64,000 bases of DNA from Trichomonas vaginalis G3 (lineage: Eukaryota; Parabasalia; Trichomonadida; Trichomonadidae). Positions 45,083-54,035 of the stretch are shown here, piece after piece (positions within the stretch are counted from its first letter, which is position 1; every line of letters begins with the position of its first letter). Under the pieces are notes generated by a model. That model saw only the letters and a program-made list of their open reading frames with translations. It had not been told where the DNA came from and did not search any database. The translations under genes were made by a program, and so were the position numbers. The DNA lies in NCBI RefSeq assembly GCF_026262505.1, contig NC_067207.1:4410252-4474251 (forward strand). Reading direction: 5' to 3'.

Positions 45083-45630
45083 TATCTCAATATAATAATG
45101 CAACTGCAATATTCACTAATGATTGCCTCGAGAGTATGCATTCAGAATTTTCTTCGTTAAAACATCCAAACATTTATGAAGCTATTAAGAAGATATCTCA
45201 AATCCAATTAGATAAATATAACGCCATCAAAAATAACCAGAAGATCGAGCGCCATATAAAAACCGTTATCACTGATAGCTACAAAAATTATATTCTTGAC
45301 TGCTTTCAAAAAGAACTTGAGAAAACAATTTTTTCTATCAAACAATACAACGTAAGTGATCTTTCTTTGGCTCAGAACGAGATTTCTCCATATGGTTCCA
45401 TAGAATCGAGTTCATTGTTCGAAAATATTCCAGTTCATGATGCAGATATACTCAAATCGATCGATCTAACAGATAAAGATACAATGATCACTAAGTTTAT
45501 TAATGAAAAAAGAGAAAAAATTATGGCATTATTTAATGAAACATTAGTTAGTATACATATCATCAGTACGGTGGCACTGCGTTCCACCATACTCATGATA
45601 TGTCAATCTGACACTTTACAAAACCACTAA
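45061..45630 (+). pseudogene. C-terminal part of MULE transposase
   Basis: NDCLESMHSEFSSLKHPNIY is the NxxE/LExxH block usual near the C-terminus of MULE transposases, followed by a helical tail (IKKISQIQLDKYNAIKNNQK). It has no start of its own and is the continuation of the preceding frame. Confidence 0.65.
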
Positions 45631-45640
45631 TGTATATTTT

Positions 45641-45801
45641 ACATCACAGATGCAATATTTCTAATAACCTTAAACTATTTCTGTCACGTAAAGTATTTAT
45701 CACATAAACCACCTCATCTCACCTCTCTGTACGTTATATATTGTGTGCAGGTCATTGCCCATGGCAACTCCCCGCGACACAATGCACGTGCATGAAAAAA
45801 T
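45641..45801. other. Gene-free junction after the MULE
   Basis: AT-rich, then a more GC-rich stretch (CATTGCCCATGGCAACTCCC, then CGCGACACAATGCACGTGCA). No repeat of the 36.4-kb junction was seen, so the exact insertion boundary remains open. Confidence 0.4.
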
Positions 45802-45932
45802 AAACGTTCTCACTAACGTTCACACTAACGTTCTCACTAACGTACACACTAACGTTCTCACTAACGACTTCACTAACGTTCTCACTAACGACTTCACTAA
45901 CGTTCTCACTAACGTACACACTAACGTTCTCA
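45802..45932. repeat. 12-bp tandem repeat (about 11 units)
   Basis: Units ACGTTCTCACTA, ACGTACACACTA and ACGACTTCACTA alternate. Being a multiple of three, the array is open on both strands and gives SENV/SEVV repeats on the minus strand. It lies at the 3' end of the minus-strand gene 45930-46265. Similar ENIT/ENVS words occur in the N-terminus of the HNH protein. Confidence 0.85.
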
Positions 45933-46265
45933 TTTACAAAAGTATTGCAACTCTTTCCATTGCTGTGCTTCACATAATAGTTCATATTCTTCAGTATCAC
46001 TACTGTCGCTCCAATCGTCTGAGTCAAAGTCGCTGTCAAAATAAATGTTAGTAAGTTTTGACAAAGCTAATGAAACACGTTTACCGTTTGTATCTATTGC
46101 TTGTATAAACTTTCCATTCTTCATTCCTTCATAAACGCTCAAACTAACTTTACTCTTTCTCCCTCGTATCTGATAGAATGTATTCTCACGCGGAACGAAG
46201 AACAAGTTCTTGAACTCATGACCGTTGTAGTTTGTTATCTCAATAGTTTTCGTCATTACATCCAA
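45930..46265 (-). CDS. Hypothetical protein with acidic tail (111 aa)
   Basis: MDVMTKTIEITNYNGHEFKN, then a compact beta-rich part (FFVPRENTFYQIRGRKSKVS, GKFIQAIDTNGKRVSLALSK), then a strongly acidic segment (DSDFDSDDWSDSSDTEEYE). A second ATG at 46256 is equally possible. No family recognised. It is the last of a run of minus-strand genes from 49662. Confidence 0.5.
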   Translation of the reverse strand: MDVMTKTIEITNYNGHEFKNLFFVPRENTFYQIRGRKSKVSLSVYEGMKNGKFIQAIDTNGKRVSLALSKLTNIYFDSDFDSDDWSDSSDTEEYELLCEAQQWKELQYFCK

Positions 46266-46303
46266 ATAAAAATTTTCAGTAAAAATAAAACTAACGAAAT
46301 ATT

Positions 46304-46546
46304 TTATTCCTCACTGTCGTCTGCTTTCTCCAACTCTTCTAACTTCTTCTTAAGTTCAGCAATGTTGTACTCATGAAGTTTAATCTTCCTTAATATACCT
46401 TCTTTATCTAATGGTTGCTTTATCTTTCTAAACTGAACTCTACCATCCTTCATAGTATGAATGTAAAAACCTTCTGGAATAGTTCCTGATTTAATGTATT
46501 CTACCAAAAACTTTTGCTTCATTGCTTCAGTGACTTTAGTCGTCAT
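46304..46546 (-). CDS. Small coiled-coil hypothetical protein (80 aa)
   Basis: MTTKVTEAMKQKFLVEYIKS, GFYIHTMKDGRVQFRKI, then a heptad-like C-terminal helix (ILRKIKLHEYNIAELKKKLE). Open over its full length. It is 38 bp upstream of the next minus-strand gene. Function unknown. Confidence 0.5.
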   Translation of the reverse strand: MTTKVTEAMKQKFLVEYIKSGTIPEGFYIHTMKDGRVQFRKIKQPLDKEGILRKIKLHEYNIAELKKKLEELEKADDSEE

Positions 46547-46559
46547 TTTACTCTAAGGT

Positions 46560-47126
46560 GAAGCTAGCACAGCGATAATGGATTTCATGACTTTTAGTAT
46601 TTCATGCAATCTTAACAGATAGCCTTACAAGTACTTCCAGTGTCCCTAGCTGTCCCTCCTTTTTATATAACTCCATGACATTTATAATCTCGCGAAACTT
46701 AACAGGTAGCATAACAGATTAAAATCAGATGAGGTTTTGAACCAAAATTTCTAAGCAACGTTGTCAAGGATTTTGAGGAACTAGGGACAGAGTGTGGCAA
46801 AGTCCATGATTTAATTTATCTTCATCTGTTTCATCAGCTATCTCATCTAATATGCCAATATTTTATTCATAACTCGTGGCAAACTCACTAACTTTCATTA
46901 TGTTCATCTGCATGCTTCATCTGATAGAAAGTATGACTTTCATTAACTCTGTGAGATAATGAAAACTACTAGGGACAGAAACCATGGCAAAGTTCATGAC
47001 TTTCATTATTTCCAGAACTTAATGAAAACTACTAGGGACAGAGACCATGGCAAAGTTCATGATTTAATTTATTCTCTCACTAACAACAAACACAAACTCC
47101 AATACTAACGACAAAAATAAATGTCC
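46560..47126. other. Gene-free region with a ~70-bp direct repeat
   Basis: GAAAACTACTAGGGACAGA...CCATGGCAAAGTTCATGA occurs twice in tandem (46962 to about 47075), and a partial third copy, CTAGGGACAGAGTGTGGCAA, lies near 46784. Short ATGACTTTCATTA words surround them. No ORF is convincing. Confidence 0.6.
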
Positions 47127-48798
47127 TCACTTCTTAACAAAGTAATATGTGCTTCTTACACCACCATAGCTCAAACGTTTCTTTTCAAACATCGATTGAA
47201 ACTTATTTTGAGCCATTGGCTTTAGTCTCTTTTTCTTCAAATACGCCAAGAAATCTTCTTCACATCTTTTCACTTCATAGCCTTCTTTAAACTCCTCCTT
47301 GTTAAGTTCTATGAAATCCTTTATATCATTCTTTGTTGCAATGGCTTCTTCACGAACAACATCGTGAACTATTTCATCATTGCATTCATGTATGACCTCC
47401 TCACTGTTCTCATGAACTATTTCAACACTGTTCTCATGAACGACCTCCTTACTGTCTTTCATAAGCGTTTCAAAGTCTCCTTTACTCATTACTTCAATCT
47501 CATGCTGTTCACAGTAGTACTTAAACTCACTGTATATGTCTTTGTTGTATGTTATATTGCTTCCCATGTACTCCATGAATTTTTCAAGCACTTCCTCATA
47601 ATTCACTGTTTCTTTCTTTCCACGACCTTCTAATATCATACTTGCTTCGTAAATATAACTTCTTGCAGAACCATCTCGCTTTCTACTTCTCTTCACAAAT
47701 TCTCTCATCTTGCCACCAAATACATTTGAACTACATGCAAAGAATTCATTCTCCTTCGCAAATTCTTTATATCTTCTGTAGCACTCTGTACAATTCCATC
47801 CGGATACAAACTTTTCATAGAACTCCTCGTAAAACATTTGGTAAGGCGTTTTGTTCATTTCGATGAGTTCTTGTTTAGCCCTGGTGAATGGTATCTTCCT
47901 TACATCAAATTCACTTAAATCTTTCTTCATGAAGTACGTCAGTAAGTTTGAATAAAACTCTTCATTAAAGCTTTCAATGAGATTTGAGAAATATTCGTAA
48001 TTTCCTTTGTATCTGCTGCTTACGTCAATGACAACAAATCTTCTGTCGTCTTTGTCAATCTTTACTGAGTTGAAGTTGTTAGATATCATGATGATATTAC
48101 AAACATTCTCTATCTTTCTTACTGGCTGACCTTCTGATTAAGTCCAACTGAGTCTCTGTTACTAATTGACTTTAGTGCGTCGTGGTTCATGACCTTAGAC
48201 GTATCGCATGAGCTTAGTTCATTGCATACGATGAGCTTCATGTTCTCAATAGCAGCATTGAATCTACCAACCACATTCTCTATTGCCGTTATATTATTGT
48301 TGCGTACTTGCTAATGAGCTCGCATAGAACATTACTAAGTACATTCTTACCAGTTCCTTGCTTTCCTATTAACAAAAGTACTGTTCCAGTCTTTCCACAA
48401 GGATTTTGAACGATGTAGGCGAACCAGTTCAAAACATACTCATAAAGCTCTTCATCCTCATTACATATGACATCGTGAACATGTTTCAAATATCCTTCAA
48501 TAACGCTTTCATCTACTTCATTCAGTACCTCATACTCATATCCTCTGAAATAGCTGTAAATGTCATCTCTTTCGTCAAAGAATCTCATGTCTGACTTCAT
48601 AAGATAGTTCTTGTTCTGACCCGCTTCATAAATCATCAGTGCGTTCACATCCTTCTCCTCAATACGTCCTACATAAACACTCTTCATGAGCTTATTGAAT
48701 TCCTTGCTATCTACTGACACAAGTGTTGTTGTGTCTCGTATTCCATCATAATCTTTCACTAGATATGTCATACGTGCTCCGTCAATAACACAACACAT
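47127..48798 (-). pseudogene. SF3-type helicase (D5/DUF5906-like)
   Basis: A replicative helicase of the type used by virophages and large DNA viruses. The N-terminal part (48289-48798) ends with Walker A GKQGTGKNVLSNVLCELISK. KLIVCNELSS around 48200 is Walker B-like. 47127-48089 begins MISNNFNSVKIDKDDRRFVV, the helicase sensor region, continues with DVRKIPFTRAKQELIEMNKT, and ends in a helical tail containing HENS-type short repeats (47390-47460). Virus-like fossil, about two breaks. It should work with the upstream primase-like region in replicating the element. Confidence 0.7.
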
Positions 48799-48823
48799 CT
48801 TCTTAAGTCATTTATAACACTAG

Positions 48824-49662
48824 CTATGTCAATACTTCTTCACTCATGTACTTATTTTTCCTCAAGTCCTTTAGTGTGAAAGTGTCTCTAAGTTCTATTT
48901 CAAGCAATTCATTTACACATCCTTTGCAATACTTCTCTATAAAATATTTCTGTCGTTCTTTACTAAGTTTCTTAACAGCTCTGAAGAACCATGTGTTTTG
49001 ACTCAAACATCCTTCACAACTTCTCTCATTCATTCCTAGTTCTTTCATGTCATTATCTTCAACCTCTATGGTCTCATTGACTAAGGTCAAAGGGTTCTTA
49101 GTCATTGCTGTCTTATCTGAAACAATGTTTGTGCAACAGGTTTAACTAGTTCAGCAACGTCCTTCCTTAATATGAATAGCTGTTTCCACTCATCTTTGCT
49201 AACAGTTCTTTCATAACCACTGACAGTAATGATTTCATTTGCTGACCTTAGACACTTATGTTCTATCATTTGTATTGCTTTTTGTGTAAGGCTTTCGTGA
49301 GCATAGGTTGTATATGTCATTCCTGCAATGTTCATTCATGCCAATAGTACTAAATCCTTTCTTTGCTGTTGAGTGCATAATATCCATTAGTTCTGTGTTC
49401 GTATTGCTGTCTCATAAAATACAACAAGACCTTTGTCATCTATGACGTACTTACCGAAAACATTGCTTATATTCTTTAACCATGAAATAACATCCTCATT
49501 CATGCTGTCAAACATGAAGTAAGGTCTTACATACTCTTCACTTATAAGATACTCCACAAAATACTTGTTAAGCTCTATGTCCTCGTGAGCGATTTCATTA
49601 GGTTTGATATTAGTTCCTTTTGTCATTGCTGTCATGTACTTCACTCTCATAGTTCCTTTCAA
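48824..49662 (-). pseudogene. Primase-like or helicase N-terminal region
   Basis: Three consecutive minus-strand frames (49387-49662, 49102-49335 and 48824-49105) lie head to tail with the helicase and overlap or nearly touch. This suggests the N-terminal part of one large primase-helicase. The last has paired cysteines (CEGCLSQNTWFF and YCKGCVNELLE), a probable zinc-binding site. I cannot identify a primase active site with confidence. Virus-like fossil, about two breaks. Confidence 0.5.
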
Positions 49663-49750
49663 TAGCGTAAAAATACTTCATTGTTTCATAACTGCTCTAA
49701 ATTCTGTTCAAAATTCGTACAACATAACTTTTTAACATTAGTGAAAGAAC

Positions 49751-50455
49751 ATGAGCGAAACAACAACATCTAACATTACAGAAGAAGTCAATGACAATGC
49801 CGATGAAAACATTACAGAAGGAGCTAGTGAAAATATTGACGAGTTCAGTGAGGAAGAAGATATTGAGGACGTCAATGAGAACGTTAGTGGGGAACAAACT
49901 CAATGGGAAACATTGAGAAATCATGAAGATTATGAGATTTGTACGACATATCCTTTTACTATTCGTCGAAAGAAAAACAAACATATTAAGAGTGAATGCT
50001 TAAATAATTATGGTTATATTGAGCTTAGTTTAAACAACAAAACGCATTTAAAGCATAGAATTATTGCAGAACAGTGGATTGAAAATCCAAACAATTTGAA
50101 AGAAATAGACCATATAAATCATGATAGAACGGACAACAGAATCTCAAACCTTCGTTGGTGTTCTAGATCTGAAAACAATAGAAATAAAAGCAAGTATGGC
50201 GATATAGTTTATGAGTTCGTTGATGAAATATCTGACGAAGCTGTTGAAATAACAGCTTATGGTAAGCATTCGTTTGAGTTCTACTACTATGTTGAGAATG
50301 AGGACGCATTCTATTATTATACAGGTCTTAACTATCGAAAACTTCATATAAACTTTACAAAAACAGGTGCTGCTTATGTTTGTATGATAGATACAGAAAA
50401 CAAGAGTGTAATTTTATTCATAAACAAATTCAAACGCTTGTACGGCTTCATGTAG
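49751..50455 (+). CDS. HNH endonuclease (234 aa)
   Basis: The ATG at 49751 opens an acidic Glu/Asn/Thr-rich N-terminus (residues 1-50). Then come a NUMOD4-like part (WETLRNHEDYEICTTYPFTI) and an HNH_3-type nuclease: KHRIIAEQWIENPNNLKEID, HINHDRTDNRISNLRWCSRS, ENNRN, with the catalytic His at about 121 and metal-binding residues after it. The C-terminal 80 residues are a beta-rich domain of unknown role. The gene is fully open and divergent from the primase-helicase with 88 bp between. HNH enzymes of this type often act as homing endonucleases. Confidence 0.75.
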   Translation: MSETTTSNITEEVNDNADENITEGASENIDEFSEEEDIEDVNENVSGEQTQWETLRNHEDYEICTTYPFTIRRKKNKHIKSECLNNYGYIELSLNNKTHLKHRIIAEQWIENPNNLKEIDHINHDRTDNRISNLRWCSRSENNRNKSKYGDIVYEFVDEISDEAVEITAYGKHSFEFYYYVENEDAFYYYTGLNYRKLHINFTKTGAAYVCMIDTENKSVILFINKFKRLYGFM

Positions 50456-50524
50456 GACAAACATTATTTTTCAACACTAACGCCAACACTTAGGACAAAC
50501 ATTCATGACTAACATTACTGTATA

Positions 50525-52070
50525 ACATAGACACTTTGACAAAACTTCTTCGTATATGTTTTGTCAAAACTTCATCGTAAATGTTTTGTCATGATTTCTT
50601 CATCGTAAATGTTTTGTCATGATTTCATCGTAATGAACGTAAATGTTTTGTCATGATTTCATCGTAAATGTTTTGTCATGATTTCTTCATCGTAAATGTT
50701 TTGTCATGATTTCATCGTAATGAACGTAAATGTTTTGTCATGATTTCTTCATCGTATATGCTTTGTCATGATTTCTTCGTATATGCTTTGTCATGACTTC
50801 ATCGTATATGCTTTGTCATGATTTCTTCGTATATGCTTTGTCATGACTTCATCGTAAATGCTTTGTCAAAACTTCATCGTAATGAACGTAAATGTTTTGT
50901 CATGATTTCATCGTAATGAACGTAAATGTTTTGTCATGATTTCTTCATCGTATATGCTTTGTCATGATTTCATCGTAATGAACGTAAATGTTTTGTCATG
51001 ATTTCTTCATCGTATATGCTTTGTCATGATTTCATCGTAATGAACGTAAATGTTTTGTCATGATTTCATCGTAAATGTTTTGTCATGATTTCTTCATCGT
51101 AAATGTTTTGTCATGATTTCATCGTAATGAACGTAAATGTTTTGTCATGATTTCTTCATCGTATATGCTTTGTCATGATTTCTTCGTATATGCTTTGTCA
51201 TGACTTCATCGTATATGCTTTGTCATGATTTCTTCGTATATGCTTTGTCATGACTTCATCGTAAATGCTTTGTCAAAACTTCATCGTAATGAACGTAAAT
51301 GTTTTGTCATGATTTCTTCATCGTATATGCTTTGTCATGATTTCTTCGTATATGCTTTGTCATGACTTCATCGTATATGCTTTGTCATGATTTCTTCGTA
51401 TATGCTTTGTCATGACTTCATCGTAAATGCTTTGTCAAAACTTCATCGTAATGAACGTAAATGTTTTGTCATGATTTCATCGTAATGAACGTAAATGTTT
51501 TGTCATGATTTCTTCATCGTATATGCTTTGTCATGATTTCTTCGTATATGCTTTGTCATGACTTCATCGTATATGCTTTGTCATGATTTCTTCGTATATG
51601 CTTTGTCATGACTTCATCGTAAATGCTTTGTCAAAACTTCATCGTAATGAACGTAAATGTTTTGTCATGATTTCATCGTAATGAACGTAAATGTTTTGTC
51701 ATGATTTCATCGTAAATGTTTTGTCATGATTTCATCGTAATGAACGTAAATGTTTTGTCATGATTTCATCGTAAATGTTTTGTCATGACTTCTTCGTATA
51801 TGTTTTGTCATGATTTCATCGTAAATGTTTTGTCATGACTTCATCGTATATGCTTTGTCATGACTTCTTCGTATATGTTTTGTCATGATTTCATCGTAAA
51901 TGTTTTGTCATGACTTCATCGTAAATGCTTTGTCAAAACTTCATCGTAAATGTTTTGTCAAAACTTCATCGTATATGCTTTGTCATGATTTCATCGTAAA
52001 TGTTTTGTCATGACTTCTTCGTATATGTTTTGTCATGATTTCATCGTAAATGTTTTGTCATGACTTCAGA
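50525..52070. repeat. ~25-bp minisatellite, forward orientation
   Basis: About 60 units of TTTTGTCATGATTTCATCGT + AAATG, with a few fixed alternatives: ATGCTTTG for ATGTTTTG, CTTCATCG or TTTCTTCATCG, and an inserted AATGAACGT. Unit length is mostly 24-34 bp. Blocks of several units are themselves repeated, as in higher-order arrays. The hairpin element at 52075 interrupts it. Confidence 0.92.
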
Positions 52071-52181
52071 GTATATAAGAATTTCCGAAAAAGTGACACC
52101 CAAAAAGTGACACTTTCAATAGGGAGTAACACTTAAAAAGTGACAATTTAAAATTCACAATAAATAAAAATAATAAATTTT

Positions 52182-52751
52182 TTAGTCTATTAAATTATTC
52201 TTTTCTTTGAAATCCTCTAAAAATTCTTCGAAATGTTCTAAAATATAATCTGGAGAATTATAACAAAATTCATTAATTTCTAACATATACGTATCTAACA
52301 ATTCATTTGGAATTTCAAACGATCTTAAATATGTAATTGAATTTTGTATCTTCTCATTTATTTGAGAAAGTTTTTCTTCAGCATTTTCCAATAAAAATCT
52401 TAATGGATTCAAATTGGCTTCTTGATTCTGAACAAAATTTAATACTTGGTATAAACGTGATTGAACTTCTCTTTTCAATTTTGTTTTATAATCTGTCAAT
52501 CGAGGCTCGCGAATTCTAATTGAAGGAATAAAACCTGTTTGAAGTAAATCGTTTTTAATACGATAAAAGTAATTGGGTGCAACTTCTTCTAAAAGATTTT
52601 TGACAAAAACATCAATTCTTTGATTTTTAACGCAGCCAAAATCGTGATATTTTATCTTTTTAAATAAAGATTCAGAAACGTTATTCACAACGGTTAATTC
52701 ATTTGGTCTGGCAGCGGCTATCCACATCATAGCCAACAATTCCTTATACAA
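52182..52751 (-). CDS. Hypothetical protein of the hairpin element (189 aa)
   Basis: The frame runs from an ATG at 52751 (MYKELLAMMWIAAARPNELT) or the inner ATG pair at about 52727-52732, to the stop at 52182. The first codons are the end of the hairpin array, so the array is its 5' leader on the minus strand. Features: a basic middle (TDYKTKLKREVQSRLYQVLN), long helices (LENAEEKLSQINEKIQNSIT) and an acidic C-terminus (HFEEFLEDFKEKN). It could be a structural or nucleic-acid-binding helical protein. No family recognised. Confidence 0.5.
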   Translation of the reverse strand: MYKELLAMMWIAAARPNELTVVNNVSESLFKKIKYHDFGCVKNQRIDVFVKNLLEEVAPNYFYRIKNDLLQTGFIPSIRIREPRLTDYKTKLKREVQSRLYQVLNFVQNQEANLNPLRFLLENAEEKLSQINEKIQNSITYLRSFEIPNELLDTYMLEINEFCYNSPDYILEHFEEFLEDFKEKNNLID

Positions 52752-53735
52752 AATTCAAAAACTTGGGTGCAATCAGAACTGATTGCACCCAAGTTTTTGA
52801 ACTTTCTTGAGGGAATTAAAGGGTGAGAGATTTATAGTCTATCTATATATCTCCCACCCTCTAATTCCCTCCCTGACAGCGGGAAATTTTGTCTGAATGT
52901 TAAACGATTCAGACAAAGTTTCCCACTGTTTGCGAAGGAATTGTTGGCTATGATGTACTGATCATGAATCAGTACATCATAGCCAACAATTCCTTATATA
53001 AAGTTCAAAAACTTGGGTGCAATCAGAACTGATTGCACCCAAGTTTTTGAACTTTCTTGAGGGAATGGAAGAGTAAGAGGTATACATTATGAATATATAC
53101 CTCTTACCCTTCCATTCCCTCTCTGACAGCGGAAAACTTTGTCTGAATGTTAAACTATTCAGACAAAGTTTCCCGCTGTCAGCGAAAGAATTGTTCCATC
53201 TGGTGCATAGAGTGTGAATCTATGCACCAAATGGAGCAAGTCCCTCGCGAAATTGCCAAAACTTGCGTCGCATTTCAAAGATTGCGACCCAAATTTTGGC
53301 GATTTCTAGTAGAGATGGAGTATTTTGAGTCACTGACCTATATGCAGTGGCTCAAAGGGCTCCATCTCTACTTTGAAGCAAGGAAACTTTCCTCGAAATT
53401 TTGATAATTTGAAGAAAGTTTTCAAGCAATTAACAAAGGATTACTCGCTATGAGGTAAAAATTCTAGATTTTCACCTCATAGCGAGAGCTTCCCTTTCAT
53501 TGCTTGAAAACTTTCCCCAGCTTCAAAATTGGGGAAAGGGCTGTAAAGTCGACTCCGATACCAGCAGGTACCAGAGTATTTAAAGAGAAGCCCTCGTACG
53601 AGTTTCTATGAAGACCTTCTCATTCAAGAAGATCTTAATAGAAAATCGTACGAGGGCATTGGAAACTCGCGTCTGGTACATGTTGGTACCAGAGTGTTTG
53701 AGATTTGAAGACTCTGGTACTAACATGTACCAGAA
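52750..53735. repeat. Array of ~13 long hairpins
   Basis: Consecutive inverted repeats, each with 17-30 bp arms and mostly short loops: 52750-52805, 52809-52871, 52875-52930, 52935-52995 (28-bp perfect arms, 5-nt loop), 53000-53055 (27-bp arms), 53059-53121, 53125-53180, 53190-53240, 53249-53306, 53309-53371, 53414-53515 (outer 17-bp perfect arms holding an inner hairpin at 53444-53486), 53591-53656 and 53672-53734. The first four and the next four are two diverged copies of one 246-bp module. They are packed end to end with only a few bases between neighbours. Confidence 0.93.
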
Positions 53736-54010
53736 TTTATGATGAATTTAAGATGGACCATTATAAAATGGTAGCGGTTTGTTTCAAAAAATTTTAGATG
53801 AGATTTGCATAGATATAGATTATATGATTTATACATATGAAAAATAATATATAAAAATATAATTTTGAGATAATTATGTAAATAATATTTTAAATATTTG
53901 AATTTGAGGTATAATTTTATAGTAAAATATATTATAAAGAGTATTTATATAAATATTGTAAAATAATATAAGTAATAAAAATTGAGACCCCCTCCCTGTT
54001 TTTGATGTTT
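53736..54010. other. AT-rich, gene-free stretch
   Basis: Very AT-rich, without ORF or clear repeat apart from a small inverted repeat (ACCATTATAAAATGGT, 53757-53772) and a C-rich patch (GACCCCCTCCCTG near 53986). It lies between the hairpin array and the right inverted end of the element. Confidence 0.6.
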
Positions 54011-54035
54011 TGTCACTTTTTCGGTAATTCTTATT

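Larger units (their letters stand above)
43730..45640 (+). mobile_element. MULE DNA transposon
   Basis: The coding part is a FLYWCH-like zinc-finger segment followed by a MULE transposase and its C-terminal region. They lie in three overlapping frames, so about two frameshifts. I could not find inverted ends or a target duplication; many MULEs have poor or no TIRs. Its 5' side is interrupted by the mariner. Confidence 0.75.
26165..50455. mobile_element. Maverick/Polinton, interrupted by nested transposons
   Basis: Virus-like element of the Trichomonas Maverick/Polinton type. The structural module spans 26165-36400 and a probable replication module spans 45740-50455. About 9 kb of unrelated insertions (helical gene, hAT, mariner, MULE) separates them. 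Parts: KilA-N, two capsid-like paralogues, small amphipathic proteins, integrase, fibre-like protein, D12 methyltransferase, SF3 helicase and HNH endonuclease. It is broken, with roughly ten breaks over all genes, yet several genes are open, so it is probably young. Its terminal inverted repeats were not identified; the left end may lie in the gap and the right end may merge into the minisatellite. That the two modules are one element is inferred from order and style. Confidence 0.6.
52075..54034. mobile_element. ~2-kb element with 24-bp inverted ends and hairpin array
   Basis: The left end, ATAAGAATTTCCGAAAAAGT (52075 on), and the right end (54011-54034) are reverse complements at 23 of 24 positions. 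They interrupt one continuous minisatellite, which has the same orientation on both sides. ACTTC occurs outside both ends (52063-52067 and 54041-54045), but it is also part of the satellite unit, so a target duplication is unproven. Inside are AAAAGTGACA motifs (52089-52145), a minus-strand ORF, the hairpin array and 250 bp of AT-rich DNA. No transposase is recognised, so it may be non-autonomous. Confidence 0.6.

Noticed and set aside
45743-46051. 102-aa plus-strand ORF rich in TNVLTN
   Set aside because: It is the reverse reading of the 12-bp repeat plus the 3' end of a minus-strand gene.
53147-53404. 85-aa plus-strand ORF in the hairpin array
   Set aside because: It runs across arms and loops of several hairpins and has no normal composition. 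It is a by-product of the inverted repeats.
52750-53735. Ordinary transcription terminators
   Set aside because: There are too many hairpins, the arms are too long, no T-tracts follow most of them, and paired substitutions occur between copies.
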